64,000 nucleotides of DNA. It comes from Cloacibacterium normanense. GTDB taxonomy: Bacteria > Bacteroidota > Bacteroidia > Flavobacteriales > Weeksellaceae. The first letter of the stretch is position 1, and each line of letters opens with the position of its first letter. Positions 8,453-18,200 of this stretch are shown piece by piece. Where the stretch lies: contig NZ_CP034157.1 of NCBI RefSeq assembly GCF_003860565.1, positions 2,170,001 through 2,234,000 of the forward strand. The letters are read 5' to 3'. The position numbers and the translations under genes are program-made. The notes under the pieces were generated by a model that worked only from the letters and a program-made list of their open reading frames with translations, had not been told where the DNA came from and made no database searches.

Positions 8453-10993
8453 TTATTTTTTCTTCGTTGCTGGTTTTTTAGCTGCTGTTTTCTTTGCAGC
8501 AGGTTTTTTCTTTTCAGCAAAAGCTGTTTTATCTTGGTCGGTAATCCATTTTTTTACTTCATCCAAAGAGACGGTTTGCAATTCTTCTGCTTCATACTTG
8601 ATTCCGTCTTCTTTTTTAGGAATTTTCAACATTCCTTTTCCGAATTTGATGAAAGGTCCCCATCTTCCGTTTTCAATAGAAATTTTTTCTTTTTCCCATT
8701 GCTGAATATAACGATTCGCTTCTTTCTCTAATTTTGCAGAAATAAGTTCTTCAATATCTCCTTGAGTAAGATTGTCAAAATCATATTTCTTAGGAACATT
8801 TACATATAAATCTTTGTATTTTACAAATGGCCCAAATCTTCCCGTTCCTTTCGTTACTGGTTCACCTTTATAAGTGGCAATTGGCGCATCTGCTTCTATT
8901 TTTTCTTTGATGAAATTTTCTGCAACTTCTTGAGTTACCGAAAAAGGATCTGTTCCTCTTCCAATAGAAATAAAAGCATCTCCCCATTTTACATAAGGTC
9001 CGAATCTTCCTACGCCAACAGAAACTGGTTTTCCTTGGAATTCATTTAAATCAAAAGGAATTTTAAATAATTCTAAAGCTTCTTCAAAACTGATGGTATT
9101 GATATTTTGCGTTGGCAAAAGTGAAGCGTAAGTTGGTTTCTCTTCATCATCATTTTCCCCAATTTGAATCATCGCACCATATCTTCCCATTCTAGCGTAA
9201 ACATTTTTGCCAGATTTAGGATCTACACCTAATAATCTCTCACCAGTAGCTCTATCTGCATGTTCTTCTACATCTTCTATTTTTGGATGGAAATTATCAT
9301 AGAAATGTTTCAGTGTTTCTTTCCATTTTTCTGAACCATTGGCAATATCATCAAAATCTTGCTCTACTTTTGCAGTAAAACCATAATCTAAAATTTCATT
9401 GAAATTATTGATTAAGAATTCATTCACCACTTCGCCAATATCTGTAGGAACGAATTTATTTTTATCTCCACCGAATTTCTCCGTCAAAACTTCTTTTTTC
9501 AGTCCAGATTTTCCTAGAGAAAGTTTTACAATTTCCCTTTCTTGTGGAAGAATTTCTCTTTTATCTACATATCCTCTATTCTGAATCGTCTGAATCGTTG
9601 GTGCATAAGTAGAAGGTCTACCAATTCCCAATTCTTCTAATTTTCTTACCAAAGCAGCTTCCGTATATCTTGCTGCTGGTTTAGTGAATTTTTCGGTAGC
9701 TGTAATTTTTTTATAGCTTAAAACTTCGCCAACATTTACTTTTGGCAATAGTTTTTCGTTGTTTTCCTCATCATCTTCTTCAGTTTTTGAAATTCCATAG
9801 ACTTTTAGGAAACCATCGAAAACAACTACTTCACCTTGCGCTTCGAAATGACTTGGCAAAGCAGAATTCCCAATTTCAATGACGGTTTTTTCAATTTTTG
9901 CATTCGCCATTTGAGACGCCAAAGTTCTCTTATATATTAATTGATATAATTTATTCAATTGAACATCATCAATCGATTTTACAGAAAAATCAGTCGGACG
10001 AATCGCTTCGTGCGCTTCTTGTGCTGATGAAGATTTCGTGGTATAATTTCTTGGCGAAGAATAAGCTCCACCGAATTCTTTTTCAATGAAATCTTTAGCA
10101 GAATTAATCGCTTCTTGAGACAAATTCACAGAATCGGTTCTCATATAAGTAATGTACCCTTCTTCGTAAAGACGTTGCGCAATTCTCATCGTAGAAGTTA
10201 CGTTGTAACCCAATCTATTACTCGCTTCTTGTTGCAAAGTAGAAGTGGTAAAAGGTGCAGAAGCAGAACGAGAACCTGGTTTAGTTTCTACATTTAAGAC
10301 TTTAAATTCTACATTTTGAGATTTTTCTAAAAATGCTTCCGCTTCGTTTTCTTTAGTGAAATCTTTTTTCAGTTTTGCAGAAATATCTTGTTTTTCAGCA
10401 TTTGTAAAAACTCCTTCTACTTTATATGATGAAGTTGGTTTAAAATTTCTAATTTCTTGCTCTCTTTCTACCACCAATCTCACTGCAACAGATTGAACTC
10501 TACCAGCTGAAAGTCCGGTTTTTACTTTTTTCCAAAGAACTGGCGACATTTCAAAACCTACAATTCTATCCAGAACCCTTCTTGCTTGTTGCGCATTTAC
10601 GAGATTTTGATCAATTTTTCTAGGATTTTCAATGGCTTTTAGAATCGCATTTTTGGTAATTTCGTGGAAAACAATTCGTTTTGTGTTGTCGTCTTTTAGT
10701 TTCAGTTCATCAGCAAGATGCCACGCAATTGCTTCACCTTCACGATCTTCATCGGAAGCCAACCAAACCATTTCTGCTTTTTTCACTGCCGCTTTCAGTT
10801 CTGTTACGAGTTTCTTTTTATCAGCAGAAACTTCGTAATCTGGCGTGAATGTTTTTAAGTCTATTCCCATTCCTTTTTTAGGCAAATCTCTAATGTGTCC
10901 GAAACTGGATTTCACCTCGAAATCTTTACCTAAATACTTTTGAATGGTCTTCGCTTTTGCTGGTGACTCTACGATTACTAGATTTTTTGACAT
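8453..10993 (-). CDS. topA: DNA topoisomerase I
   Basis: 846 residues from the ATG at 10993 (MSKNLVIVESPAKAKT); a TTG six bases upstream gives an unlikely longer start. The Toprim domain has ESPAKAKTI at 9-17 and DEDREGE at 81-87; the catalytic tyrosine is Tyr283 in YITYMRTDS. The C-terminus carries repeated Topo_C modules (GRFGPYVKWGD, GRFGPFVKYKD, GRWGPFIKFGK) in place of zinc ribbons and ends in an Ala/Lys-rich tail. It relaxes negative supercoils behind RNA polymerase. Single gene with its own terminator. Confidence 0.97.
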   Translation of the reverse strand: MSKNLVIVESPAKAKTIQKYLGKDFEVKSSFGHIRDLPKKGMGIDLKTFTPDYEVSADKKKLVTELKAAVKKAEMVWLASDEDREGEAIAWHLADELKLKDDNTKRIVFHEITKNAILKAIENPRKIDQNLVNAQQARRVLDRIVGFEMSPVLWKKVKTGLSAGRVQSVAVRLVVEREQEIRNFKPTSSYKVEGVFTNAEKQDISAKLKKDFTKENEAEAFLEKSQNVEFKVLNVETKPGSRSASAPFTTSTLQQEASNRLGYNVTSTMRIAQRLYEEGYITYMRTDSVNLSQEAINSAKDFIEKEFGGAYSSPRNYTTKSSSAQEAHEAIRPTDFSVKSIDDVQLNKLYQLIYKRTLASQMANAKIEKTVIEIGNSALPSHFEAQGEVVVFDGFLKVYGISKTEEDDEENNEKLLPKVNVGEVLSYKKITATEKFTKPAARYTEAALVRKLEELGIGRPSTYAPTIQTIQNRGYVDKREILPQEREIVKLSLGKSGLKKEVLTEKFGGDKNKFVPTDIGEVVNEFLINNFNEILDYGFTAKVEQDFDDIANGSEKWKETLKHFYDNFHPKIEDVEEHADRATGERLLGVDPKSGKNVYARMGRYGAMIQIGENDDEEKPTYASLLPTQNINTISFEEALELFKIPFDLNEFQGKPVSVGVGRFGPYVKWGDAFISIGRGTDPFSVTQEVAENFIKEKIEADAPIATYKGEPVTKGTGRFGPFVKYKDLYVNVPKKYDFDNLTQGDIEELISAKLEKEANRYIQQWEKEKISIENGRWGPFIKFGKGMLKIPKKEDGIKYEAEELQTVSLDEVKKWITDQDKTAFAEKKKPAAKKTAAKKPATKKK

Positions 10994-11139
10994 ACACAAA
11001 ATTTTTGCAAAAGTAGAAACTTTTTTTTAAACGAGATTTTTTAATATTATTTTTCCTTGTTTTATGACATATTTTACCTAATTTTTCGGATATATTCATT
11101 TTATCTATCACAACAAAAAAGATATTTTTTCATCAAAAA

Positions 11140-11171
11140 TTTGGAAAACCAATAAACTTGATATAGTTTTG
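11140..11171 (+). promoter_or_regulatory. Promoter of the polycysteine leader/TonB receptor
   Basis: TTTG at 11140-11143, 20 nt spacer and TAGTTTTG at 11164-11171 match the Bacteroidota promoter pattern. Transcription should start near 11178, a few bases before the leader ORF. Confidence 0.65.
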
Positions 11172-11181
11172 CCAAAGATTT

Positions 11182-11301
11182 ATGACAACAAACGAAATCA
11201 TATCAAACTATTCTTATATCAACATTATAACAATGATGTGCTGTTGTTCTCCTATTATGCAAAATAAGAGGGCAATAAATTGCGTCATTATGATTGATTA
11301 A
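11182..11301 (+). CDS. Polycysteine leader peptide (39 aa, predicted uORF)
   Basis: An open frame ATG 11182 to TAA 11301 encodes 39 residues, beginning MTTNEIISNYSYIN, with the central MMCCCSPIMQ and one later Cys. An internal ATG at 11233 gives a 22-residue version. It lies at the very 5' end of the predicted mRNA and is followed by a terminator hairpin at 11333-11354, then the TonB receptor at 11389. Tandem Cys codons at 11239-11247 are what a cysteine-sensing ribosome-mediated attenuator needs; polycysteine uORFs controlling sulfur genes are known in mycobacteria. There is no homology evidence here, so translation is predicted only. Confidence 0.6.
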   Translation: MTTNEIISNYSYINIITMMCCCSPIMQNKRAINCVIMID

Positions 11302-11361
11302 GTAGAAATTCTATTAACAATATATATTAATGAGCCCTCAGTTTTCTGAGGGCTTTTTTTG
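11261..11361 (+). promoter_or_regulatory. Transcription attenuator: antiterminator versus terminator
   Basis: Terminator: AGCCCTCAG (11333-11341), loop TTTT, CTGAGGGCT (11346-11354), then Ts to 11360. Alternative pairing: GAGGGC inside the leader ORF (11268-11273) is complementary to GCCCTC (11334-11339), the 5' arm of the terminator, and AAAA (11261-11264) can pair with TTTT (11342-11345). A ribosome stalled on the Cys codons at 11239-11247 would leave 11261 onward free, favouring antitermination. A ribosome reaching the stop at 11301 would cover 11261-11273 and allow termination. Confidence 0.6.
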
Positions 11362-11388
11362 TTCAAAAAAAAAATTAAACTTTAAAAT

Positions 11389-14124
11389 ATGAAAAGAAAA
11401 CAACAATTGTTAGGATTATTGGTAATTACAGGATTAGGAATTCCTACATTATCAAATGCACAAAAGAAAGATTCTGTACAAGAAAAAAACATCGAAGAGA
11501 CCGTTTTGTTAGGTTCTAGAGGAGGTGTAAGGTCAAAAACAGACAGCCCCGTTCCTGTAGATGTATTCAACTTAAAGAAAGAAAGTATCATACTTCCTCA
11601 ATCAAATATTAATCAAATTCTTAATATCATTGCACCGTCTTTTACTTCTACAGTGCAGACAGCAGCAGATGGAACAGACCATTTAGATCCCGCTCAATTA
11701 AGAGGTCTTGGACCAGACCAAGTTCTGGTTTTAGTAAACGGAAAAAGAAGACACTCTTCTGCTCTAATTAATGTAAACGGAACACCAGGAAGAGGAACTG
11801 TAGGAAAAGACCTTAATGCTATCCCGTCTTTTGCAATAGACAGATTAGAAGTTTTGAGAGACGGAGCTTCTGCGCAATATGGTTCTGATGCAATTGCTGG
11901 AGTTATCAATTTAGGCTTAAAAAGAGACACAGGAAAACTTAGTGGACAGTTTACTTACGGTGGAAATCTAACTCCAACAGCTAATGACCATACTGGAAAT
12001 TTTGACGGACAAAACATTCAGGTAGATTTAAATTACGGAAATAAAATAGGCGAAAAAGGTGGTTTCTATAACATTACTTGGTCTTCTCAGTTTAGAGATG
12101 CTACTTCTAGAGCAGGAACAGAAAGCGGAAATTTATTTAATGCTTACAATGCAATAGAACAACGTGCCTTAGAAAATGGAGTAAATCTTTCATCTCTTTT
12201 CAGCAATATTAATAACACGCCAAATTCTCAGCAGATTATTAATTACATTCATCAATACGCACAAAATGTAAATTATTTTTCTAGTGCTTACCAAAGTCAA
12301 ATTCAAAATGCAAGCACAATCTCGGCACTTCAAGGAATACTAACTACCAATTTCACAGACCAAGAATTAGCTTATAGAGGTCTTACTAGAAAAGATTTCA
12401 ACATGCAAATTGGTCAATCTAAACTAAACAACCATCAGCTTTTTGCAAACATTGAAGTTCCTGTTAGCGACCATTGGAAAGTTTATACTTTTGGAGGATA
12501 TAGCTACAGAAACGGTGTTTCGGGAGGTTTTTACAGAAGACCAAACCAATCAAGAACATTTACAGGATTGTATCCAAATGGCTACCTTCCTCAAATTGGA
12601 ACTCAAATTCAAGACATTTCTTTTTCTACAGGAATTAAAGGCGATTGGAAAGGTTGGAATATCGACTTGAGCAACACTTTCGGACAAAATTCTTTCGATT
12701 ACACCATCAAAAACACAGGAAATACTTCTCTTAGATTTGCTTCTCCTAACGAATTTGACGCTGGAGGTTTAAGATTTACTCAAAACACCATCAATTTAGA
12801 TTTCAATAAAGATTACGACATTCTTTCTGGATTAAATGTTGCATTCGGAGGAGAACACAGATACGAAAATTTCAAAATTTCTGCGGGAGAAGAAGCTTCA
12901 TATACCGCTTATGACATTTTCGGAAATCCACAAACAACTACTACAGCAGCTAACCAAAAACCTACAGACTTTTTTGGAAACACACTTCCTGGAGGTTCAC
13001 AAGTTTTCGGAGGTTTCAGACCAGACAATGCCGTAAGCAAAAACAGACAATCTGTAGCTGGATATGTAGATTTTGCGCTTAATATTACAGATTGGTTCTT
13101 GGCAGATGCAGCTGCTCGTTATGAAAATTATTCAGATTTTGGCTCTACATTTAACTATAAATTAGCTTCAAGAATTAAAGTTGCAGACAATTTCAATTTT
13201 AGATTTGCAGGTTCTACAGGCTTCAGAGCGCCTTCTATTCATCAAATTTATTACAATGTAACTTCTACTTTGTTCACCAGCGGACAACTTTTGGAAGTAG
13301 GAACATTCAGCAACGATTCAAAAATTGCAAATCTTCTTGGCATCCCAAAACTTAAACAAGAAACTTCAAAATCAGCAAGTGTAGGTTTTACTTATAAAAT
13401 TCCTTCGGCAAACCTTACCATTACAGCAGATGGTTATTTCACAAGAATTGATGACAGAATTCTTTTAACTGGACAATTTTCAAGAGCTGCTGTTTCTGCC
13501 GTTGCAAAAGCTGCTTACGATGAAGCTCAGGTAAATGCAACTCAATTTTTTGTAAATGCAATTGATACTGAAACCAAAGGTTTAGACTTTGTAATTACTC
13601 AAAACAGTAAAATCTCTAATGTGAAAATTGATAACAATTTTGCGATAAACCTCAACAAAACTAAAAAAGTTGGAGCAACGCACACTTCCGGTTTATTACA
13701 ATCTCCAGATTTAGAAAAAGTATATTTCGCCGAAAACGTTAGGGTTTATTTAGAAGAAGCTACTCCAAGAGTGAAAGCTACATTATCTCACAATATCTCT
13801 TGGAAAGACTTTTCTTTCTACCTAAGAAATACCTATTACGGAAAAGTAACATCTCCAGATTTAATAGACGTAAACGGTGACGGAACAATTGGCGCACAAG
13901 AACACCAATCTATTGCAGATAAAGTAATTACAGACGTGTCTGCGGCTTATCAATTTACAAAAAATGTAGGTTTATCTCTTGGCGTAAACAATGTTTTTGA
14001 CATTTATCCAACCAAAAACCTTACCGCTTCTACCAATAACGACCAGTTTATCTACTCTCGTTCCACCTCACAATTTGGACTAAACGGAAGATACGTTTTT
14101 GCTAGAATTAATTTTAATTTCTAA
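11389..14124 (+). CDS. TonB-dependent outer membrane receptor, cysteine-attenuated
   Basis: 911 residues. A signal peptide ending at SNAQ (about residue 24) is followed directly by a plug domain with LRGLGPDQVLVLVNGKRR and RDGASAQYGSDAIAGVINL, then a long beta-barrel ending in Phe (ARINFNF). No carboxypeptidase-regulatory-like domain is present, so it is not a SusC type. The substrate is not readable from the protein. The polycysteine leader and terminator upstream, and the DUF4395 gene with a CxxC motif downstream, suggest import of a sulfur compound; this is inference. Confidence 0.93.
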   Translation: MKRKQQLLGLLVITGLGIPTLSNAQKKDSVQEKNIEETVLLGSRGGVRSKTDSPVPVDVFNLKKESIILPQSNINQILNIIAPSFTSTVQTAADGTDHLDPAQLRGLGPDQVLVLVNGKRRHSSALINVNGTPGRGTVGKDLNAIPSFAIDRLEVLRDGASAQYGSDAIAGVINLGLKRDTGKLSGQFTYGGNLTPTANDHTGNFDGQNIQVDLNYGNKIGEKGGFYNITWSSQFRDATSRAGTESGNLFNAYNAIEQRALENGVNLSSLFSNINNTPNSQQIINYIHQYAQNVNYFSSAYQSQIQNASTISALQGILTTNFTDQELAYRGLTRKDFNMQIGQSKLNNHQLFANIEVPVSDHWKVYTFGGYSYRNGVSGGFYRRPNQSRTFTGLYPNGYLPQIGTQIQDISFSTGIKGDWKGWNIDLSNTFGQNSFDYTIKNTGNTSLRFASPNEFDAGGLRFTQNTINLDFNKDYDILSGLNVAFGGEHRYENFKISAGEEASYTAYDIFGNPQTTTTAANQKPTDFFGNTLPGGSQVFGGFRPDNAVSKNRQSVAGYVDFALNITDWFLADAAARYENYSDFGSTFNYKLASRIKVADNFNFRFAGSTGFRAPSIHQIYYNVTSTLFTSGQLLEVGTFSNDSKIANLLGIPKLKQETSKSASVGFTYKIPSANLTITADGYFTRIDDRILLTGQFSRAAVSAVAKAAYDEAQVNATQFFVNAIDTETKGLDFVITQNSKISNVKIDNNFAINLNKTKKVGATHTSGLLQSPDLEKVYFAENVRVYLEEATPRVKATLSHNISWKDFSFYLRNTYYGKVTSPDLIDVNGDGTIGAQEHQSIADKVITDVSAAYQFTKNVGLSLGVNNVFDIYPTKNLTASTNNDQFIYSRSTSQFGLNGRYVFARINFNF

Positions 14125-14140
14125 TAATTTTTATACCAAT

Positions 14141-14174
14141 AAACCGGCAGTAGCACAAATTTTGCTGTCGGTTT
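14141..14174 (+). other. Intercistronic hairpin
   Basis: AAACCGGCAGTA (14141-14152) pairs with TGCTGTCGGTTT (14163-14174), 12 bp with two G-T pairs and a 10-nt loop. No U-tract follows on either strand, so it is not a standard terminator. It may set the mRNA ratio or stability between the receptor and DUF4395 genes. Confidence 0.5.
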
Positions 14175-14195
14175 ATAAAAAAACAAAACAAATTT

Positions 14196-14594
14196 ATGCC
14201 CACAGAAAACAAAATCAGAATAACCGCATTTTTAGTATTTATCTTAACCATTTTATACATCACCACTCATTCCATTTGGATTCCTCTTTTTCTATTGATA
14301 GATTTCGCTTTCAGAGGTTCTGGATACGGAAAATGGAGCATTTTAGGATTAATTGCCGAAAGATTAGTAAACATTCTTAAATTAGAACAAAAACCAATCT
14401 ATTTCCCACCGAAACAATTTGCAGCACAAGTAGGTTTTATTTTTTCATTGACCTTGTTGGTTTTTAATCTTCTCGAAATCAACAGTCTTATTGTAAGCGG
14501 AATTTTGCTGATTTGCGCAGGTCTGGAAGCGTTTTTCAATTTCTGTGTAGGATGTTATGTGTACAATGCTTATTATCACATCAAAAATAAATAG
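14196..14594 (+). CDS. DUF4395 family membrane protein
   Basis: 132 residues with four hydrophobic segments and the DUF4395 C-terminal signature GLEAFFNFCVGCYVY (Cys117 and Cys120, CxxC). An amphipathic loop RLVNILKLEQKPIYFPPKQF lies mid-protein. In other phyla DUF4395 proteins occur beside thioredoxin or sulfurtransferase genes, from memory, so a role in thiol or sulfur handling is plausible. It follows the TonB receptor by 71 nt with a hairpin between them and may be co-transcribed under the cysteine attenuator. Confidence 0.8.
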   Translation: MPTENKIRITAFLVFILTILYITTHSIWIPLFLLIDFAFRGSGYGKWSILGLIAERLVNILKLEQKPIYFPPKQFAAQVGFIFSLTLLVFNLLEINSLIVSGILLICAGLEAFFNFCVGCYVYNAYYHIKNK

Positions 14595-14639
14595 CATTTA
14601 TTTAACATTTCCAAAAGGTGCAACTGCACTAAATTCTAT

Positions 14640-14647
14640 TATTTTTG
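14640..14647 (+). promoter_or_regulatory. Candidate -7 element of the DUF2062 gene
   Basis: TATTTTTG matches TAnnTTTG; the -33 region is weak (GGTG at 14617-14620). The predicted transcript would start about 15 nt before the TTG start codon at 14669. Confidence 0.4.
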
Positions 14648-14668
14648 TAGAATACAAATCTTATTTTA

Positions 14669-15154
14669 TTGAAAAACTTCATTCAAAATTCCATTAAAAG
14701 TCAGAAAGTATTCTATCGATATTTTCGCAGGAAAGGTATTAAAAGACTTTTCAAAGAAAATATCTTAGAAAGTGATGGAAACAACAAAAGTAAAGCGCTT
14801 TCTATCGCCTTAGGAATTTTTATTGGAGTTTCTCCTTTTTGGGGATTTCATACTGTTTTAGCACTTTCATTGGCAACAGTTTTTAAGCTGAATAAGTTTC
14901 TTACATTTGTATTTTCTCAAATCAGTTTAGCGCCTTTCATTCCCTTTATTATAGGGATTTCTATGTTTTTCGGTTCGTTTTTCGTGGAAGGGAAAACCAA
15001 TTTTTCTCATCAAGAATTGAATTTAGAAATGGTAAAACACAACTTGTTACAATACTTAGTGGGAAGTTTTATTTTCGCCACTTTGTTAGCGATTAGTTTT
15101 GGTTTTACATTTTTCTATCTATTAAATCTTTTCCGAAAAGAAAGCACGTCTTAA
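14669..15154 (+). CDS. DUF2062 family membrane protein
   Basis: 161 residues from a TTG start; no in-frame ATG is available before the conserved region. A basic N-terminus (YRYFRRKGIKRLF) precedes the DUF2062 core: ALSIALGIFIGVSPFWGFHT, then two to three membrane helices with NKFLTFVFSQISLAPFIPF. Family function is not established; members are small inner membrane proteins, sometimes linked to lipid or glycan genes. A promoter-like element at 14640 suggests separate transcription from the DUF4395 gene. Confidence 0.8.
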   Translation: MKNFIQNSIKSQKVFYRYFRRKGIKRLFKENILESDGNNKSKALSIALGIFIGVSPFWGFHTVLALSLATVFKLNKFLTFVFSQISLAPFIPFIIGISMFFGSFFVEGKTNFSHQELNLEMVKHNLLQYLVGSFIFATLLAISFGFTFFYLLNLFRKESTS

Positions 15155-15254
15155 CTCACTTAAAACCAATATTTTTAACCAAAAATTAATAAAAAATTCA
15201 CGAAAATTCATTATATTCGCACACTTAAATTTTAACAGTAGAAACCGAGATATA

Positions 15255-18200
15255 ATGAAGAAGTTCACAGAATACAAGCAACTTAACCTAAATGCTGTAG
15301 CAGATAACGTTGCCAATTTTTGGAAAGCCAATCAAACTTTTAAAAAATCCGTAGAAACACGCGAGGGAAAACCTGAATACGTTTTTTACGAAGGACCGCC
15401 TTCTGCAAACGGAATGCCGGGAATTCACCACGTAATGGCAAGAGCGTTGAAAGATATTTTTTGCCGTTACCAAACGCAAAACGGAAAACAAGTTTTCCGT
15501 AAAGCTGGTTGGGACACGCATGGTTTACCTGTAGAATTAGGCGTAGAAAAAGAACTCGGGATTACCAAAGAAGACATCGGTAAAAAAATTACCGTAGAAG
15601 AATACAACCAAGCGTGTAGAAATGCTGTAATGCGTTATACAGACGTTTGGAATGACCTTACGGAAAAAATTGGATATTGGGTAGATTTAGACAATCCTTA
15701 CATCACCTACGAACCAAAATACATGGAAACAGTTTGGTGGTTGCTCAAACAATTGTACAACAAAGATTTATTGTACAAAGGTTACACCATTCAGCCGTAT
15801 TCTCCAAAAGCAGGAACTGGACTTTCTTCTCACGAACTGAACCAACCAGGAACGTACAGAGATGTTTCTGACACTACGGTTGTCGCGCAGTTTTCAGTAA
15901 AACAACTTTCAGAAAAAGCATCAGAAAAAATCTCAAATCTCGAATCTCAAATCTCAAATCTAAGTATTTTGGCTTGGACGACTACTCCTTGGACATTGCC
16001 TTCTAACACCGCTCTTGCAGTTGGTAGAGATATAGAATATGTTTTGGTAAAAACCTTCAATCAATATACTTTTGAGCCGATTAATATTATTTTGGCTCGA
16101 CCGTTATTGGAAAAACAATTCGGAAAAAAATTTGTTGAAGGAACAGATGAAGATTTTGCCAATTACACCGCTGAAAGTAAAACCATTCCTTACCAAGTTT
16201 TAGCAGAATTTACAGGGGAAGATTTGGCTGGAACCACTTACGAACAATTAATTCCTTGGTTTTTACCCGCAGAAAATCCTGAAAAAGCATTTAGAGTAAT
16301 CATCGGAGATTTTGTAACTACGGAAGACGGAACGGGAATTGTTCACATTGCGCCAACTTTCGGGGCTGATGATAATAGAGTTGCTCAGGAAAACGGAATT
16401 CCGCCAATGTTGGTAAAAGATGAAAATGATAATTTGGTTCCATTGGTTGACTTAACCGGAAGATTTTTGAAAGGCGAAAACGTTCCTGAACTTTTCAGTG
16501 GAAAATATATTAAAAACGAATATTACGATGAAGGAACCGCTCCTGAAAAATCTTGGGATGTAGAACTCGCGATTTTGTTAAAAACCGAAAACAAAGCCTT
16601 CAAAGTTGAAAAATATGTTCACAGTTATCCGCATTGTTGGAGAACTGATAAGCCAGTATTGTATTATCCTTTGGATTCTTGGTTTGTAAAAATGACTTCC
16701 GTGAGAAATCGTTTGGTAGAACTCAATGAAACCATCAATTGGAAACCAAAATCTACAGGTGAAGGAAGATTTGCCAACTGGTTAGAAAATGTAAACGATT
16801 GGAATCTTTCTCGTTCAAGATATTGGGGAATTCCTTTGCCAATCTGGAGAAGCGAAGATTTGAAAGAGCAAAAAGTTATTGGTTCTGTAGAAGAATTGGT
16901 GAATGAAATTCAAAAATCAATTGAAGCAGGTTTTATGACGGAAAATCCTTTCAAAGATTTTGAAGTAGGAAATATGTCTGCTGAAAATTATGCAAAAATA
17001 GATTTACACAAAAATATTGTTGATGCCATCACTTTAGTTTCAGACAGCGGAAAACCAATGAAACGTGAATCTGATTTGATTGATGTTTGGTTTGACTCTG
17101 GTTCTATGCCTTATGCACAATTGCATTATCCTTTTGAAAATAAAGAATTAATCGACAGCGGAAAAGCTTTTCCGGCAGATTTTATTGCAGAAGGAGTTGA
17201 CCAAACTAGAGGTTGGTTCTATACACTTCACGCCATTGGAACTACGGTTTTTGATTCTATTGCTTATAAAAATGTAATGTCTAACGGTTTAGTTCTTGAC
17301 AAAAACGGACAAAAAATGTCTAAACGTCTCGGAAATGCAATTGATCCTTTTGAAACTTTACAAAAATACGGTCCCGATGCAACGCGTTGGTATATGATTT
17401 CTAACGCCAATCCTTGGGAAAATTTAAAATTTGACTTAGAAGGAATAGATGAAGTTCGTAGAAAATTCTTTGGAACGCTTTATAACACGTATTCTTTCTT
17501 TAGTTTGTACGCGAATGTTGATGGTTTCAATTATTCTGAAGAAGAAGTTGAAAACAGACCAGAAATTGACAGATGGATTCTTTCTGAACTCAATTTATTG
17601 GTGAAAGATGTTACCGAATTCTATGAAGACTACGAACCAACGAAAGTAGCAAGAGCGATTAACAATTTCGTAAATGATAATTTAAGCAACTGGTATGTAA
17701 GATTGTGTAGAAGACGTTTCTGGAAAGGTGATTACAGCGAAGACAAAATTTCGGCTTACCAAACTTTATACACTTGTTTAGAAACTGTCGCGAAAATTTC
17801 AGCTCCAATTGCTCCGTTCTTTATGGATCAATTGTACCAAGATTTGAACGCTGTTACAGGAAAAGATGCAGCAGAATCTGTTCACTTAACCGATTTCCCG
17901 AAAGTTGATGAAAGCTTAATCGACCAAAATTTAGTAGAAAAAACGCATTTGGCTCAAACCATCACTTCTATGGTATTCTCTTTGAGAAAGAAAGAAAACG
18001 TGAAAGTTCGTCAACCACTTCAAAAAGTGATGATTCCTATTCTAGACAAGAAAACCGAAGAGCAAATTTTAGCGGTTTCGGAACTCATCAAACAAGAAGT
18101 AAACGTAAAAGAATTGCAATTAATTAATGCAGAAGAAGCAAGTCATTTAATTGTAAAACAAATTAAGCCGAATTTCAAATCTTTAGGTCAAAGACTAGGA

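Noticed and set aside
8385-8731. Two plus-strand frames of about 106 residues over the topA 3' end
   Set aside because: Phe-rich composition is the mirror of the Ala/Lys-rich topA tail; no start signal.
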